Shown here: in pieces, positions 1-64,000 of the stretch
Layout of the letters: the number at the start of each line of letters is the position of its first letter
How positions within the stretch are numbered: the first letter of the stretch is position 1
From: Beroe forskalii
Lineage: Eukaryota > Ctenophora > Nuda > Beroida > Beroidae
Length of the DNA stretch: 64,000 bases
NCBI GenBank assembly: GCA_011033025.1
Contig: WFMF01000364.1
Location: 116,301-180,300 of the forward strand
Direction: 5' to 3'
The notes under the pieces: generated by a model
The model's input: the letters and a program-made list of their open reading frames with translations, nothing else
Databases searched by the model: none
What the model was told of the DNA's origin: nothing
Program-made: the position numbers and the translations under genes

Positions 1-82
1 CCGCGGAACATGTTCTAACTAATCGGTACATATCGCGGTACGTACCGCGGTATGTACCGACTAGTTAGGACATGTTCCGCGG
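1..82. repeat. Inverted repeat (foldback) at window start
   Basis: Arms 1-32 and 51-82 are complementary with two mismatches (CCGCGGAACATGT at the tips). The tip and its CCGCGGTA(T/C)GTACCG motif recur up to about 120. The element may continue leftwards out of the window. Confidence 0.8.
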
Positions 83-127
83 TACGTACCGCAATACGTA
101 CCGCGGTATGTACCGACTAGTTGGGGT

Positions 128-1122
128 CTTAAGGGCACTCAGGGCACTCTGTTATGGCACTGGGGCACTCCCTTAGGGCACTGGGGCCCTCTGTTAGGAC
201 ACTGGGCACTCTGTTCGGGCACTGGTGCTGGGGGCAGCCCCTCTGTAAGGACACGACATTAGGCAACCTGATTATTTACAAATACGGTATTTAAATTTTA
301 CAGTGTTAATTCACCCTGCTTATTAACCCTGGTTTACCTTCTCCAGTTAGTATTTACTGCATTTTTTGAATGTACATAGGCACAATAACGAGCACCTTTG
401 TATCAACATATTGTATTTAGTGTGTACATTTGTAAACCATCATATCACAGACAATGTATGTCACCCTGTAATTCAGGTATAGGAAAGAATGTGGTTAGTG
501 GTTACTATGCGTTTTTGAGAGTCATTTTAACTGGTTATGAATTGTTGCTGCTGATTTATACATTGTGTCAATTGTATTGGGCATGTACATTGTTCAATTA
601 TGATTCAAATGTGACTGTGAGTGTGTGTATTGAATATTGACTTTGTGGTTGTATCTTTTCATACTTTCATTTGGTTTGCACCATTGATTTTGCTGAAGTT
701 TATCAAAATGAACATTTTGATGGGATCTTTGTTGATTGTTGATTTTTGAAAAAGCTTCCCAAGCTTCAAAACACAAATGTGCAAACTGAAGATTAATAAT
801 CCATAAGGTGTGCTGCGGGCTTCTATGTCTAAATTTGTCCAATTTATGCTTCCAATTGGCTGTGTACTTACTGTATAACCATGCACCAAGAAAGAGACTT
901 TTGGTATTCACATATTATACCACTCACTCACTCACTATCATTTGTGTATGAATGCAATTAGACACTGACACATACAGATGTGACCAATGACCACCCAAAC
1001 GTCTGACCCCAAGTGTCTTTTTAAGTCCATTTAAGTGCCCTAACGTAGTGCCCTAATTTAGTGCCCTAGTGCCCTGATGTAGTGCCTTAAGGTAGTGCCT
1101 TAGTGCCCATCAGTGCTCTGAC
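128..1122. mobile_element. Possible MITE with inverted subterminal arrays
   Basis: Copies of AGGGCACT occur at 128-235 and their complement AGTGCCCT at 1017-1110, facing each other across an AT-rich interior without a credible gene. Paired subterminal arrays of this kind are typical of non-autonomous DNA transposons. Exact ends and target duplication are not visible. Confidence 0.45.
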
Positions 1123-1633
1123 ATGACAAGGTTCTTTGTTTCAGAACTTGTCCTTTTGTAACTTGTCCATTTAAAGTATTTAAATGAAAATATCACACAC
1201 TTACTATTGAGAAATAAATAATTAATTTGTTAATTAATCCTCCCTCAATGCCTTTTTGTCAGAGAAAAAGCCAAGATGGTGAAGGAAAATTCAATTATAA
1301 CAGGATAAGATTTCAAAGGGAGTCAATATATAATTCCATTAGTATTGCTGATGGATTAACAACTGTCAGATAGATGATTTTATATGATGCCTGCAGAGAG
1401 TTATTGTTGGAATTTAATATAGATTTTGGCATTTTTTTCATGATTCATCTAAGGCTAGTTGGTACAATTGGTATTGAATTTCTTCCATTATTATAATTTC
1501 ACCAATACAATATCTCAATATTTTACTTTATATAGGATGGCTCCTGAAAGACATTTTGGAAACCTTCAAAACCCTTACCTATGAATACAAACCTGTAGAG
1601 CACTTTTTGAGGAGTACTACATCTTAAAAAAGG

Positions 1634-55798
<54,165 letters not shown>

Positions 55799-56036
55799 AA
55801 GCCCAGTAATGACGTTAATTACTGATCATGACGTCATCAAACTGGACCATAGACATGCGCAGTGTTTTTCATCAAACTAAGATGAAGAAGCTATGATTGT
55901 GATCACTGATGTTTGATCTTTTACTGTACTAAGAAATAAGACTTCGAATTTCATTGAAGATGCTGATGAGGATGAAAGATGTGTTTTATTATGATTTTTG
56001 CTGGCTTTTGTTTGTTTTTATCAATATTATTTATGT

Positions 56037-56042
56037 AATAAA
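56037..56042 (+). promoter_or_regulatory. Candidate polyadenylation signal of pecanex
   Basis: AATAAA lies about 240 nt after the pecanex stop codon, in AT-rich sequence. Confidence 0.45.
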
Positions 56043-56904
56043 AAACAAAATATTTGTAATGTACAATTACGAATACATCACATTCTGATTCATATTATAA
56101 CACGAACTTGAAGGACAAAATGGTGATTTTGCCTTATTCAAGGATTGGATTCCTGACAGAATTATGATTACTTGGTTTTGAAAGCAATTCATCTTTTACT
56201 TTCTTAGGTTTCATTCTTATTTCTTTGACTGAAGCTTCAGTCAATTCACTAATATTAATCATATTTCATATTCGAAATATTATGGCCCATAGGATGACTA
56301 AATTGCCATCACAATCATGTTAGAATTGGGTGATGCCAAGTGACACTGACTGTTTTGTTTGTTAATATTCATAAATTTACAATATGAGTACATGAGTATT
56401 TTTTGATTGTTTCATTAGTATGACATTTTTATTGTAGCTGTATCTAAAATGGTTCTATCTTCATAAGCTGAAATTTTATTACCGACTTCATAATGCAATC
56501 ATGATGATGAACCTATGGAAAATATTTGCCCAGCCTTGTGAGATTGACCTGCCCTTATTTTGACCTTCCCTTATTCCACCATGTGTTGCTTTCCTACATG
56601 AAAGTATGACTATGACTATGAGCACAAATACCAGCAAGACTATTGACATCAGTATATAATGCTAATAATTCATGGCTTTGAATATTGTAGCTCAATTATT
56701 ATTAGAATTCTATGAAAATTGCTAGTTTGACAATGTAGCACTTAAATTATAACCAGATCGCATACCTGATTATTAATACTATTTGAATACTAACCATCAA
56801 TTCATCATTTACATCTCTTAGGAATAGGATGGACTCTTAGGATGTACTCGGCATTGGCAACTATAACTATACGCTGCTCTGGTTTAAGTCTTCAAAATCC
56901 ATAG

Positions 56905-57256
56905 TAGTGGAACTTGCTACTTATTGGAACTTGCTACTTAATGGAACTTGCTACCTAATAGAACTTGCTACTTAATGGAACTTGCTACTTAATGGAACTT
57001 GCTACTTAATGGAACTTGCTACTTAATGGAACTTGCTACCTAATGGAACTTGCTACTTAATGGAACTTGGTACTTAATGGAACTTGATCCTTAATGGAAC
57101 TTGCTACTCAATGGAACTTGCTACTTGATGGAACTTGCTACTCAATGGAACTTGCTACTTGATGGAACTTGCTACCTATTGGAACTTGCTACGAAATGGA
57201 ACTTGCTACCTAATGGAACTTGCTACTTAATGGAAGTGGAACTTGCTACTTAATCG
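56905..57256 (+). repeat. 18-nt minisatellite downstream of pecanex
   Basis: About 19 copies of AATGGAACTTGCTACTTA with variants. It lies between the pecanex polyadenylation signal and the 3' end of the sulfotransferase gene. Confidence 0.9.
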
Positions 57257-57710
57257 GCTTCCTTCTTGATGGAGCTTATGGTTCTGTTTTTTACTTGGAG
57301 CGTTCATCTTGAAATTGGAAAAGGTTTGCTGCTGTTTTTACTCGATAACTTGATATATCTTGATATAACTATATAGTATATTGATATGATAACAAAATAA
57401 ATATCGCAAAATATGTTGGAATTGTAACTTGTTACTATAAAAATAATGAATATCTGAATTCTGATTATAATATTTATGAAACATATTCAAGTGTGACAAG
57501 CATAATATAAGAAATCAATTTAATCTGTCATGTAAATTAAAGAACCCTCTGACGTTTTCATGCGGGTCTATAATAGCCAAAAACGGATATGTACTCGGGC
57601 TAATACTTCCTCAGGAAATATCCCAAATGGACCCGATACTGAGAGTGAGAGGCGCATAATATCTGTTACGATCATGATCAATATCAATTCTGATTTTGCT
57701 TGCATTCATA

Positions 57711-58784
57711 TCAAGATGGATTATCGGTTTCATAAATCTCATTTTGCGTCTTAACTGAATCCTGGAAGCTGAGATAAGGGAAGGTCTCCTCTTCATACCG
57801 AGTGTACCCCAGCACCTTGAAATCCATTTCATATTGCTTGTAGACTATCGCCTTTTCCTTTGGCGTGAGGGCCCCAAAGTACTGGTTGGCGTAGTACATG
57901 GTATCGTGGGTATCCTTGCCTTTCTCCACCCGTGACCCGGGGAACTCCACGTGGGTTGTGTTGGTGAGGTGCTGCACCAGACTGATGTACTGCGAGGCCT
58001 CCTCGAACTGCATCACCACGTCGTAGGGGAAGCGACAAATGTCCATTTGCTGCCACTGGGGCATGAGATGCACGTCGGCAATGTGAGGTTTCGTTAGTCT
58101 TTTCCGCACTACCCGTGCGAACTGCTCGCTTTCCGTCATCTTACTCGCCACCTCCTCCTTGATGTACCAGAATTTGCGGAGCTGCTTGTTCCTGAACGCT
58201 GATAGCAGTCTGGTGATGGGGTTTCGTATTGACAGTATCTTCACGTAGCCGTCGAAATGCTCCTTGTTTCTGAAGAAATTAGTTCCTCTGACTATCTTGT
58301 AGTGTCCGTGGGGGAGGTGTGGGTTAGCAGTTTTGTAATCTCCGTCCAGGATGAAGAGGAACTTCTTGAAACTGGTGCTCCCCGTTTTGGGGTTACTCCC
58401 GTACATGATGTGGTGTTCGGGCTTTACCAGGAGTAGCCGCGGTTTTGAGAAGTTATCCTCATAGTCCCATTTCGTTGATATGTTGAGTTTTCTACAGTTA
58501 TCCTTTATTCGGGCTAGAATTTTCTGGGATTTTTTCAAAAGAAGCTGATTTTTCGGAGAAAGTGTCAAGTAAGTCGGGTAATCCCGATTAAAGGTAATTG
58601 GAGTTTTATTGCTAAAATTCACGTCTTGATTCGATGATGAAGTTTTTTGAAAAATAGATACCAATTCCAGAGTTATCATTTGATCGCCGACTCCGACCTT
58701 ATTTGTGGAACAGAAGATAAGAATTCCTGTTAAAACCAATATGAAGAAGAGAGCGGCCAATCTCTTACTTCCATAACTTGCCAT
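57711..58784 (-). CDS. Carbohydrate sulfotransferase (HNK-1 ST/CHST8-14 family)
   Basis: Golgi type II enzyme that moves sulfate from PAPS to a glycan. From Met at 58784 (MASYGSKR) the protein has 357 residues. I prefer this start to the ATG at 58832 because an acceptor (TTACTCTTCAG) falls between them. Features are a short cytosolic N-terminus, a membrane anchor at about 8-25 (LAALFFILVLTGILIFC), the 5'-phosphosulfate loop PKTGSTSFKKF at about 132, the 3'-phosphate motif SIRNPITRLLSAFRNK at about 185, and the family signature HLMPQWQQMDICRFPYDVV with downstream QFEEA. The ORF is intact and single-exon for the coding part. The acceptor (chondroitin, dermatan, HNK-1 or GalNAc) cannot be told from sequence alone. 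The gene lies between pecanex and MRPS18A, transcribed towards pecanex. Confidence 0.9.
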   Translation of the reverse strand: MASYGSKRLAALFFILVLTGILIFCSTNKVGVGDQMITLELVSIFQKTSSSNQDVNFSNKTPITFNRDYPTYLTLSPKNQLLLKKSQKILARIKDNCRKLNISTKWDYEDNFSKPRLLLVKPEHHIMYGSNPKTGSTSFKKFLFILDGDYKTANPHLPHGHYKIVRGTNFFRNKEHFDGYVKILSIRNPITRLLSAFRNKQLRKFWYIKEEVASKMTESEQFARVVRKRLTKPHIADVHLMPQWQQMDICRFPYDVVMQFEEASQYISLVQHLTNTTHVEFPGSRVEKGKDTHDTMYYANQYFGALTPKEKAIVYKQYEMDFKVLGYTRYEEETFPYLSFQDSVKTQNEIYETDNPS

Positions 58785-58892
58785 GCTTCTATTTTCCTCC
58801 TGAAGAGTAATTACACTGATTATTAATTGCAAATAACAATAACATGCACGAAAGATATATAATTAATTTAGATGACCTAGACATATAATCAT

Positions 58893-59008
58893 TTACCTTA
58901 TTGGCCTTTATTTAGCCGGCCTTTTTAACCGGCCCTCTTTTAACTGGCCCTAAGTTGTTTTTGTCCTTAACGGCTGGTTAAATAAAGGCCAATAAGCTAA
59001 TAAGGTAA
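58893..59008. mobile_element. Short TIR element (MITE-like)
   Basis: ATTACCTTATTGGCCTTTAT on the left and its complement (ATAAAGGCCAATAAG, then CTAATAAGGTAAT) on the right enclose about 60 nt with further GGCC-rich inverted units. Confidence 0.7.
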
Positions 59009-59156
59009 TTGCAATCAACGTGACACAAAAATTCAAAAACTCCACTTCGTCGATCTATTAATTAACCACTATATCATGAAGCTCCCATTTCAGGTGACGT
59101 GAGCCAAGTCTAGTGTTTTTGCTATCAATGGAATTGGAAGCAACAACAGAGGAAAG

Positions 59157-59702
59157 AACCAGCGATGTAGGAAGTGGGTGGGCCAGTAGGGCCATGGCCC
59201 TACTGCATTTCGGGCTGGTAGGGCCAAAGTATACTTTGGCCCTACTGCTTTTCAAGGCTCAAGGTAGATTCATATAATAATTTTCACTGTTTCCACTGTT
59301 ACAACAGTGCAGTTCACATGCTTTTATCTCACCTAATTTGATTTCATGTATGTAGCTGTAAACTCGGTTAGCAATACATAACTGTGAGCCTATACACTGC
59401 GGTGTTTATTCAACTCATGATCTTGGGCTATTGCAAGGCGAAATTATGTCATGTCTGATGGCAAGAAGAAGTCTTGATACCATCGAATTTATTGTTGACC
59501 TTTCAAGCTACCTATTCACATGTTTCTTTTTAAAGTCAATTACCTTTCCCCAGTTAAAGGGATCTGGGCAAACCATCATACATATTTGCTCATCAAAGTA
59601 GACAAAATTTCTTAAGATGATCACGTGACGTCATGTCACGTGACCATGTGTGCATCGAAAGTGGCCCTACTGCCTTTAGACATCTTCCTACATCGTTGGA
59701 AA
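59157..59702. mobile_element. Foldback element with internal perfect palindromes
   Basis: The ends CCAGCGATGTAGGAAG (left) and CTTCCTACATCGTTGG (right) are inverse with one mismatch. The left part contains the perfect palindrome AGTAGGGCCATGGCCCTACT and a second 28-bp palindrome built on GTAGGGCCAAAGTA. The right end repeats TGGCCCTACTGCCTTT. Located between the sulfotransferase and MRPS18A. Confidence 0.7.
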
Positions 59703-60052
59703 GAACGACTTAAGAAAAAGCACCAACTTTTGAGTCAGAAGCTACTGGACATTACTATTCAAATGTTCTGGGATATAAATTATTCATTCTGGAATAATAA
59801 CTCATTCGTTCCTTGTTAAATTGATTCTTAGCAGTTCTATTATTTGTTTTCGTCATTGAATTCTGGGCGATATTTTTCAAGAAGAATGATCACTTGTCAG
59901 ATCATATTTTTAAGTATTTTATAGTGAACAAATTGAGGAATAATAAATCAAAGTAGCGTGTTTGACATCATCATTATGAAATTTTTGGTGGGGTTTCCTG
60001 ATTAAATCCTGCTTGGTTTCATTCCTAATTACACGATTTCCTGAGCTCCAGA

Positions 60053-62409
60053 ATGACACTGAGAATAATGATATCCCGGATGCTCCGACCCTCAGCGTCA
60101 ACCTTGTTGACTTCTTCTTACTCCAGTAAACCTCCTGAGGTTTGTTTTTATTCGTTTCTTTGTTCGTTCGAATATTTTTTGTTACTTTTCCCCCATATTC
60201 CTTATGATGTCTCGCAGTTTTCTGAAAATTAAGTTTAACAACCCTATCATTTTTCCAACAGATACCCAGTAAAGCAGTTTTCGTGTCCAATCACAATAAA
60301 GAGGGTCCGCCTCTCACCCCCTCCCGCAACTCCAACATAGGGCTAGACGAGGGCTGCTGGCTCTGTCAAAACAGCCTCCAGGACTTCGATTACAGGGATG
60401 TGCTGGTCTTAGAGCAGTTTATCAGGTACTCTTAAGTGTTATATACCTCGTGAACCTTATGTGTCTGATAATTAATTGATAGGATTTGAATTATTTTTGT
60501 CGAGATATAGAGTTTTTGAAACTTTTTTGTATTAGTTGCTACTTTCCAATCGTTTTGTGATGTATCTTTTAACAGATTTGATTAATTTTCAGAGATAAGG
60601 AGATTAAATCTGCCGAGGAGCTAGGAATATGTACGAAAATGCAGCTTAAGATGAAGAAAGAAGTCCGGAAGTCCATCAAACACGGGTTTGTTTACAAGAG
60701 CGCTAATTCAACGGTCGACATTTTGTTGAACTGACTTTGAGTTTGCGGTTTCTCATTTTTGGCTGCGAGCCGACACTATGAGCTAAAATTCATTTTGGCT
60801 CTGGATCTTTTGTCATTCGACATATTTCTAGAGTTCATAATAGTACTTGCAAATGCACCGGGCACCCTCAGTTCCCATTGAGCAAATACACAAAGATGCA
60901 CGTGCAACATGACTTATACTTCTATCAAAATTTTCACTCTCCACCCTGTTCCTACTCTGCGATCGTTCAATTATCGGCTGAAAAAATTGGACTTTAGTCC
61001 GATGCGGGTCCGCTGCAGACTCCACTAAAGTCCACCATAAAATATTTCTTGTGGACTTTGGTGGACTGCCAGCGGACTTTTTAAGTTTGTCCGCCATGGA
61101 GTGGTGGGTCCGCTGTGGATCCGCTCGTGGTCCGCCGCGCACTGGTGGACTGTCCACCGAAAAAGTCCACCAAAACAGTACACCTATTCAACCTTCTCCA
61201 AAACTTCTTTTCCAACACTTACACCTTAAGAGTGAAAGGACCTCGTGTTGGACTCCGCCGGTGGACTCCACGAGTGGACCAAAGTCTGCTTGTGTACTCT
61301 ACCAATTAAATCTGCGGTGGGATTTTTGGTGGACTGTCCACCAGTCAGCGGCAGACCGCGAGCGGCTCCACCACTCCGCGGCAGAGTTTCAAAAAGTCCG
61401 CTTGGACTTTGGAGTTCACTAAAGTCCGTCGAAGAAATTTTATGGTGCCTGGTGTACTTTAGTGGAGTCCGCAGCGGACCCGCTGTGGAGGAGTGCGGGT
61501 CCACTGCGGACTAAAGTCCACCAAGTTTTTAGCCCCCCAAAACACTAAAACGCAACTGAAATTGGAACGATATCAAGGCTCAGGCTAATGGCCATTGAAC
61601 TTGGCTATAAGTCTAACGTACGTAAGGCGTAACTTATAATTATATTTGTTAGACTCGGTACGAGCGCGCAATTAATTAAGTGGCGCGCGCGGCAGTATGC
61701 TCGTTTCGTCGCAAAGTTATGTATATGAAGATCAGGTATTTTGTGCGCGGCTGATCTTATGGCACCTGCATCGTTCCGCGTCGATCAAATGAAAATCGCA
61801 CACAATTGCTGTTTTGCGCGGACGTCACCGTAAAAGTGTATTGTGCGCGTTTTTCATTTGATCAGTCCATTTGATCGACGCAGAACGATGAAACCACCTA
61901 TCTGTTTCCTAGTGGCTGGTTTCCTAGTGGCTGGTTTTGCAAAAATTGTCCCCTCAAAAAAGTTGTAAAACCATTTTTCCGGTCATGATTTATATTCTTC
62001 GAACCCTGAAATATTACACAAAAATAATTCTTCAAATTAGTAAATTACTACACCAAGACACGAATTCACATTTAAATTGTATTGCAAGCATCCATCACCT
62101 TTGACCCTTCTATTCAGGTTACTGCCAGAAGACATACTATCGGAAGGTGGGTACTGGTCTTTGGGTCCCGACAGAGCTCCCCCAGTTTTCTACGACAGCG
62201 AGGACCTTTACGGTGTCAAGTTTGCAGACTTGTATCCAAAGCAGCACAAATATGCCAAGTCCAGAGTGGGACCCCTTGTTCAGCGCTCTAATAAGAACCC
62301 TATCAATGACTCTCCCAAATGCCTGGCATCCCATCACTTCCGGAAGGGTGAACGATCGTTCAGAAGAAACCAATGGAAACAAAATATTCGGATCAGAGAG
62401 AACATTTAG
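60053..62409 (+). CDS. MRPS18A: Mitochondrial ribosomal protein S18 family, MRPS18A-like
   Basis: Four exons: 60053-60139, 60262-60425, 60593-60685 and 62118-62409. Phases agree and sum to 636 nt (211 residues). Exon 1 (MTLRIMISRMLRPSAST...) is Arg/Ser/Leu/Thr-rich without acids until the end, a typical mitochondrial presequence. The bS18 core follows: GCWLCQNSLQDFDYRDVLVL, EQFIRD, GICTKMQLKMKKEVRKSIKH, then GLLPEDI. The order and the GLLP motif match the MRPS18A (mL66) paralogue better than S18B or S18C. Two donors are GTTTGT. The C-terminal 70 residues are basic (SHHFRKGERSFRRNQWKQN). Intron 3 (1.4 kb) contains foldback elements. Confidence 0.83.
60989..61523. mobile_element. Long foldback element in MRPS18A intron 3
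   Basis: Arms of about 70-80 nt or more (left begins TGGACTTTAGTCCG; right ends CGGACTAAAGTCCA) face each other. The interior consists of GTGGACT/AGTCCAC and GTCCGC/GCGGAC units. ORFs here are by-products of the repeats. Confidence 0.8.
61766..61892. repeat. Inverted repeat in MRPS18A intron 3
   Basis: CATCGTTCCGCGTCGATCAA on the left and TTGATCGACGCAGAACGATG on the right, with GCGCACA/TGTGCGC inside. The stem has few mismatches. Confidence 0.75.
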
Positions 62410-63303
62410 TGGAAATTAAAATTAATTTGAATTAATAAAGATTGGTCGGTATTCCATACGGAATGATTTAATAAGTTTCAAATATGATTATGAAATAGGA
62501 ATCATTCCTTAGGAATGGGATCGTTTGCCATAGGATTTTATAAAGCACGACCTGTTGTTGCTTTATGTCCAGCATCCAGTGTCAATGATTATTTGCGTTT
62601 CGAAAAATAATCAGATTTCGGTACCATTCAATCACGTGTGCCTGCGGCAAAACACAAAATTTAAATAGGGATATTGGAAAACAGAGAAAATGGAAAACCG
62701 AAATCGCGGCATTGTTTAGAATTACATACGTTGGTGGTTTAATTTACCTTTACAGTTTACCCAAGTTTCTATTCCGTTTTATGGGAGTATTACTATTTCA
62801 GTGCAAGAAACACCTAAAGTTGAAACATTTTCATAAAATTAAATGCGGACGTCTTGTCAGACGTTGCGTTGTCTGACCATTATTTCACTTTCAGTTTCAG
62901 TGCACCGAAGGCGAAGGGGACTGACAACCTATGCGGGCTTATTGCCCTCCCCCCCACTTTGTGGACGTCCTTTATGGATATGGATGGCATCTAGAAGTAG
63001 ATGATTAGATTTAAATGTAATTTAATGATATGACGGAAAATGACTGTGGAATGTGCATTTTCACCATTGTAGTTTTTCCAAGAACTTATTTTTCGTTTCT
63101 ACATAGTACATTGTATTTTACTTCTCATTATAATATCGTTTAACATAAAGTTTTAAAATTAACTCCTGCAATTCGCTGATATACGAATACGATTGAGACT
63201 TGGTCATGTCAAACTCAATTTATCTACGAAATAAGATCAAATTAAAATTTTTATTGAAATTAAATAGGAAATTTAAATTTACATCATAAAGTATAAACTT
63301 AAA
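62410..63303. other. Region downstream of MRPS18A, no gene seen
   Basis: AT-rich sequence. At 62848-62880 it contains a one-sided TTGTCAGACGTTG motif with GTTGTCTGACC, related to the small foldback family. No credible coding signal. Confidence 0.5.
62434..62439 (+). promoter_or_regulatory. Polyadenylation signal of MRPS18A
   Basis: AATAAA lies 25 nt after the stop codon, the only canonical hexamer close by. The 3'UTR would be very short. Confidence 0.6.
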
Positions 63304-63377
63304 TTGTCAGACGTTGTCGGCGGACGCGCGCGCGCCCGCCGAACGCGAAGGCGTAGGGGTCAGACAACGTCTGACAA
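63304..63377. mobile_element. 74-bp foldback with perfect 15-bp TIRs
   Basis: TTGTCAGACGTTGTC at 63304-63318 and its exact complement at 63363-63377 flank a core rich in CG/GC dinucleotides. It is the best-preserved member of the family. Confidence 0.85.
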
Positions 63378-63563
63378 AACTTAATGGTTTCATTTGTAGG
63401 ATGTTGCCCTGCCCTCCGCCGTGCACTCAATGTTTTCAGAGTGTCGCGCAGGGATGGGAGAAATCCATCAAGGTTTCATTGCATTTAACCAGATTCTTAC
63501 GCCCGCGCGCGGCTTGCTAAATTAAACACGCATACCATATTGCATATACCATATACCCCTGTT

Positions 63564-63620
63564 TTGTCAGACGTTGTCTGTACCGCGCGCGGCGCGCCCG
63601 CCCGCCGAAGGTTAAGGGGT
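63564..63620. repeat. One-sided member of the TTGTCAGACGTTGTC family
   Basis: TTGTCAGACGTTGTCTGTACC is followed by a GCGCGC-rich core like that at 63304-63377, but the right arm is replaced by GGTTAAGGGGTGTACGGTGG. Confidence 0.65.
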
Positions 63621-63890
63621 GTACGGTGGCCGAGCAGGCTCACTTTTTTTTACATAAAAAATTTTTCATAAAAATTTTTTTTATAAAAAATTTTACTTGA
63701 AAAATTTTTTATATAAAATTTTTTGATCCTTTTTGTCCAACCCCGTGGCCGAGGAGGATCACTTTTTTTTACTATAAAAAAATTTTCAAGAAAAAAAAAC
63801 ATGAAAAAATTTTTTAGGCTCACTTTTTTTTATGTAAAAAAAAGTGAGCCTCTTCGTCCATGCCCGTGGCCGAGGAGGCTCACTCCAGGG
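63620..63890. repeat. GTGGCCGAGGAGGCTCAC repeats separated by A/T runs
   Basis: Three copies of GTGGCCGAG(C/G)AGG(C/A)TCAC, at about 63626, 63746 and 63867, alternate with long ATAAAAAATTTT runs. One A/T block is palindromic (TTTACATAAAAAA type). Probably a mobile-element remnant; not a tRNA. Confidence 0.6.
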
Positions 63891-64000
63891 CATCACTTTT
63901 TTCAATAAAAACGCGCGTGCGCGCTGAAATCCCGCGCTGAAGTGCCAGTAAGAGAATGGTAGCGTGTTCCATATTATACGAAATTCATGCACATTTGATA

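Noticed and set aside
57829..58056. 75-codon minus-strand ORF within the sulfotransferase
   Set aside because: Alternate frame of the conserved sulfotransferase sequence.
59625..59819. 64-codon ORF just upstream of MRPS18A as its first exon
   Set aside because: It begins inside a foldback element and has no presequence character. The exon at 60053-60139 has a typical mitochondrial presequence and fits in phase.
61051..61504. ORFs of 89-123 codons in MRPS18A intron 3
   Set aside because: Translations of the AGTCCAC/GTGGACT foldback, present on both strands.

Overview
The window is nuclear DNA of an invertebrate animal. It has no prokaryotic operons. It carries multi-exon genes with GT-AG introns, single-copy metazoan housekeeping genes, and many minisatellites and foldback elements. 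I cannot fix the phylum. The moderately AT-rich sequence and the density of genes nested inside introns would suit an early-branching lineage (ctenophores are one group with many nested genes), but that is a weak guess.

Layout. A complete pecanex gene (about 39 exons, roughly 2,200 codons, + strand) runs from 1634 to 55798. I chained its exons by hand. Splice phases agree at nearly every junction, and the protein follows animal pecanex from the initiator Met to the conserved C-terminal third. Three further genes lie inside its introns. An antisense three-exon gene for a 156-residue type I membrane protein (5310-3993) sits in intron 1. A whole spatacsin (SPG11) orthologue (28449-35251, same strand) sits in a 7.9 kb intron. 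An antisense gene for a secreted, very acidic, probably GPI-anchored 326-residue protein (47870-46890) sits between exons 34 and 35. Downstream of pecanex are a carbohydrate sulfotransferase (58784-57711, - strand) and a four-exon mitochondrial ribosomal protein of the bS18 family, closest to MRPS18A (60053-62409, + strand). No gene was recognised from 62410 to the end; that part holds foldback/MITE-like repeats.

The most unusual feature is a recurrent one. At many exon borders of pecanex, and at one of spatacsin, the splice site and the adjoining piece of exon have been duplicated into the intron. Copy number ranges from one extra copy to about 58. The arrays carry complete 3' splice sites (17309-17989, 39691-39806, 40894-41255), 5' splice sites (49739-51668), or branch-point/pyrimidine units with no AG for about 1 kb (13366-14273, 43857-44950). 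Every decoy site that I translated runs into an in-frame stop soon after the junction.

Several single-nucleotide frame breaks in pecanex and spatacsin, some at G homopolymers, look more like assembly indels than biology. A few coincide with possible 32-nt introns and need transcript data. The genes share no evident pathway: pecanex is an ER membrane protein, spatacsin acts in lysosome reformation, the sulfotransferase is a Golgi enzyme, and MRPS18A belongs to the mitoribosome. Their linkage is best read as nesting and adjacency, not an operon-like unit.
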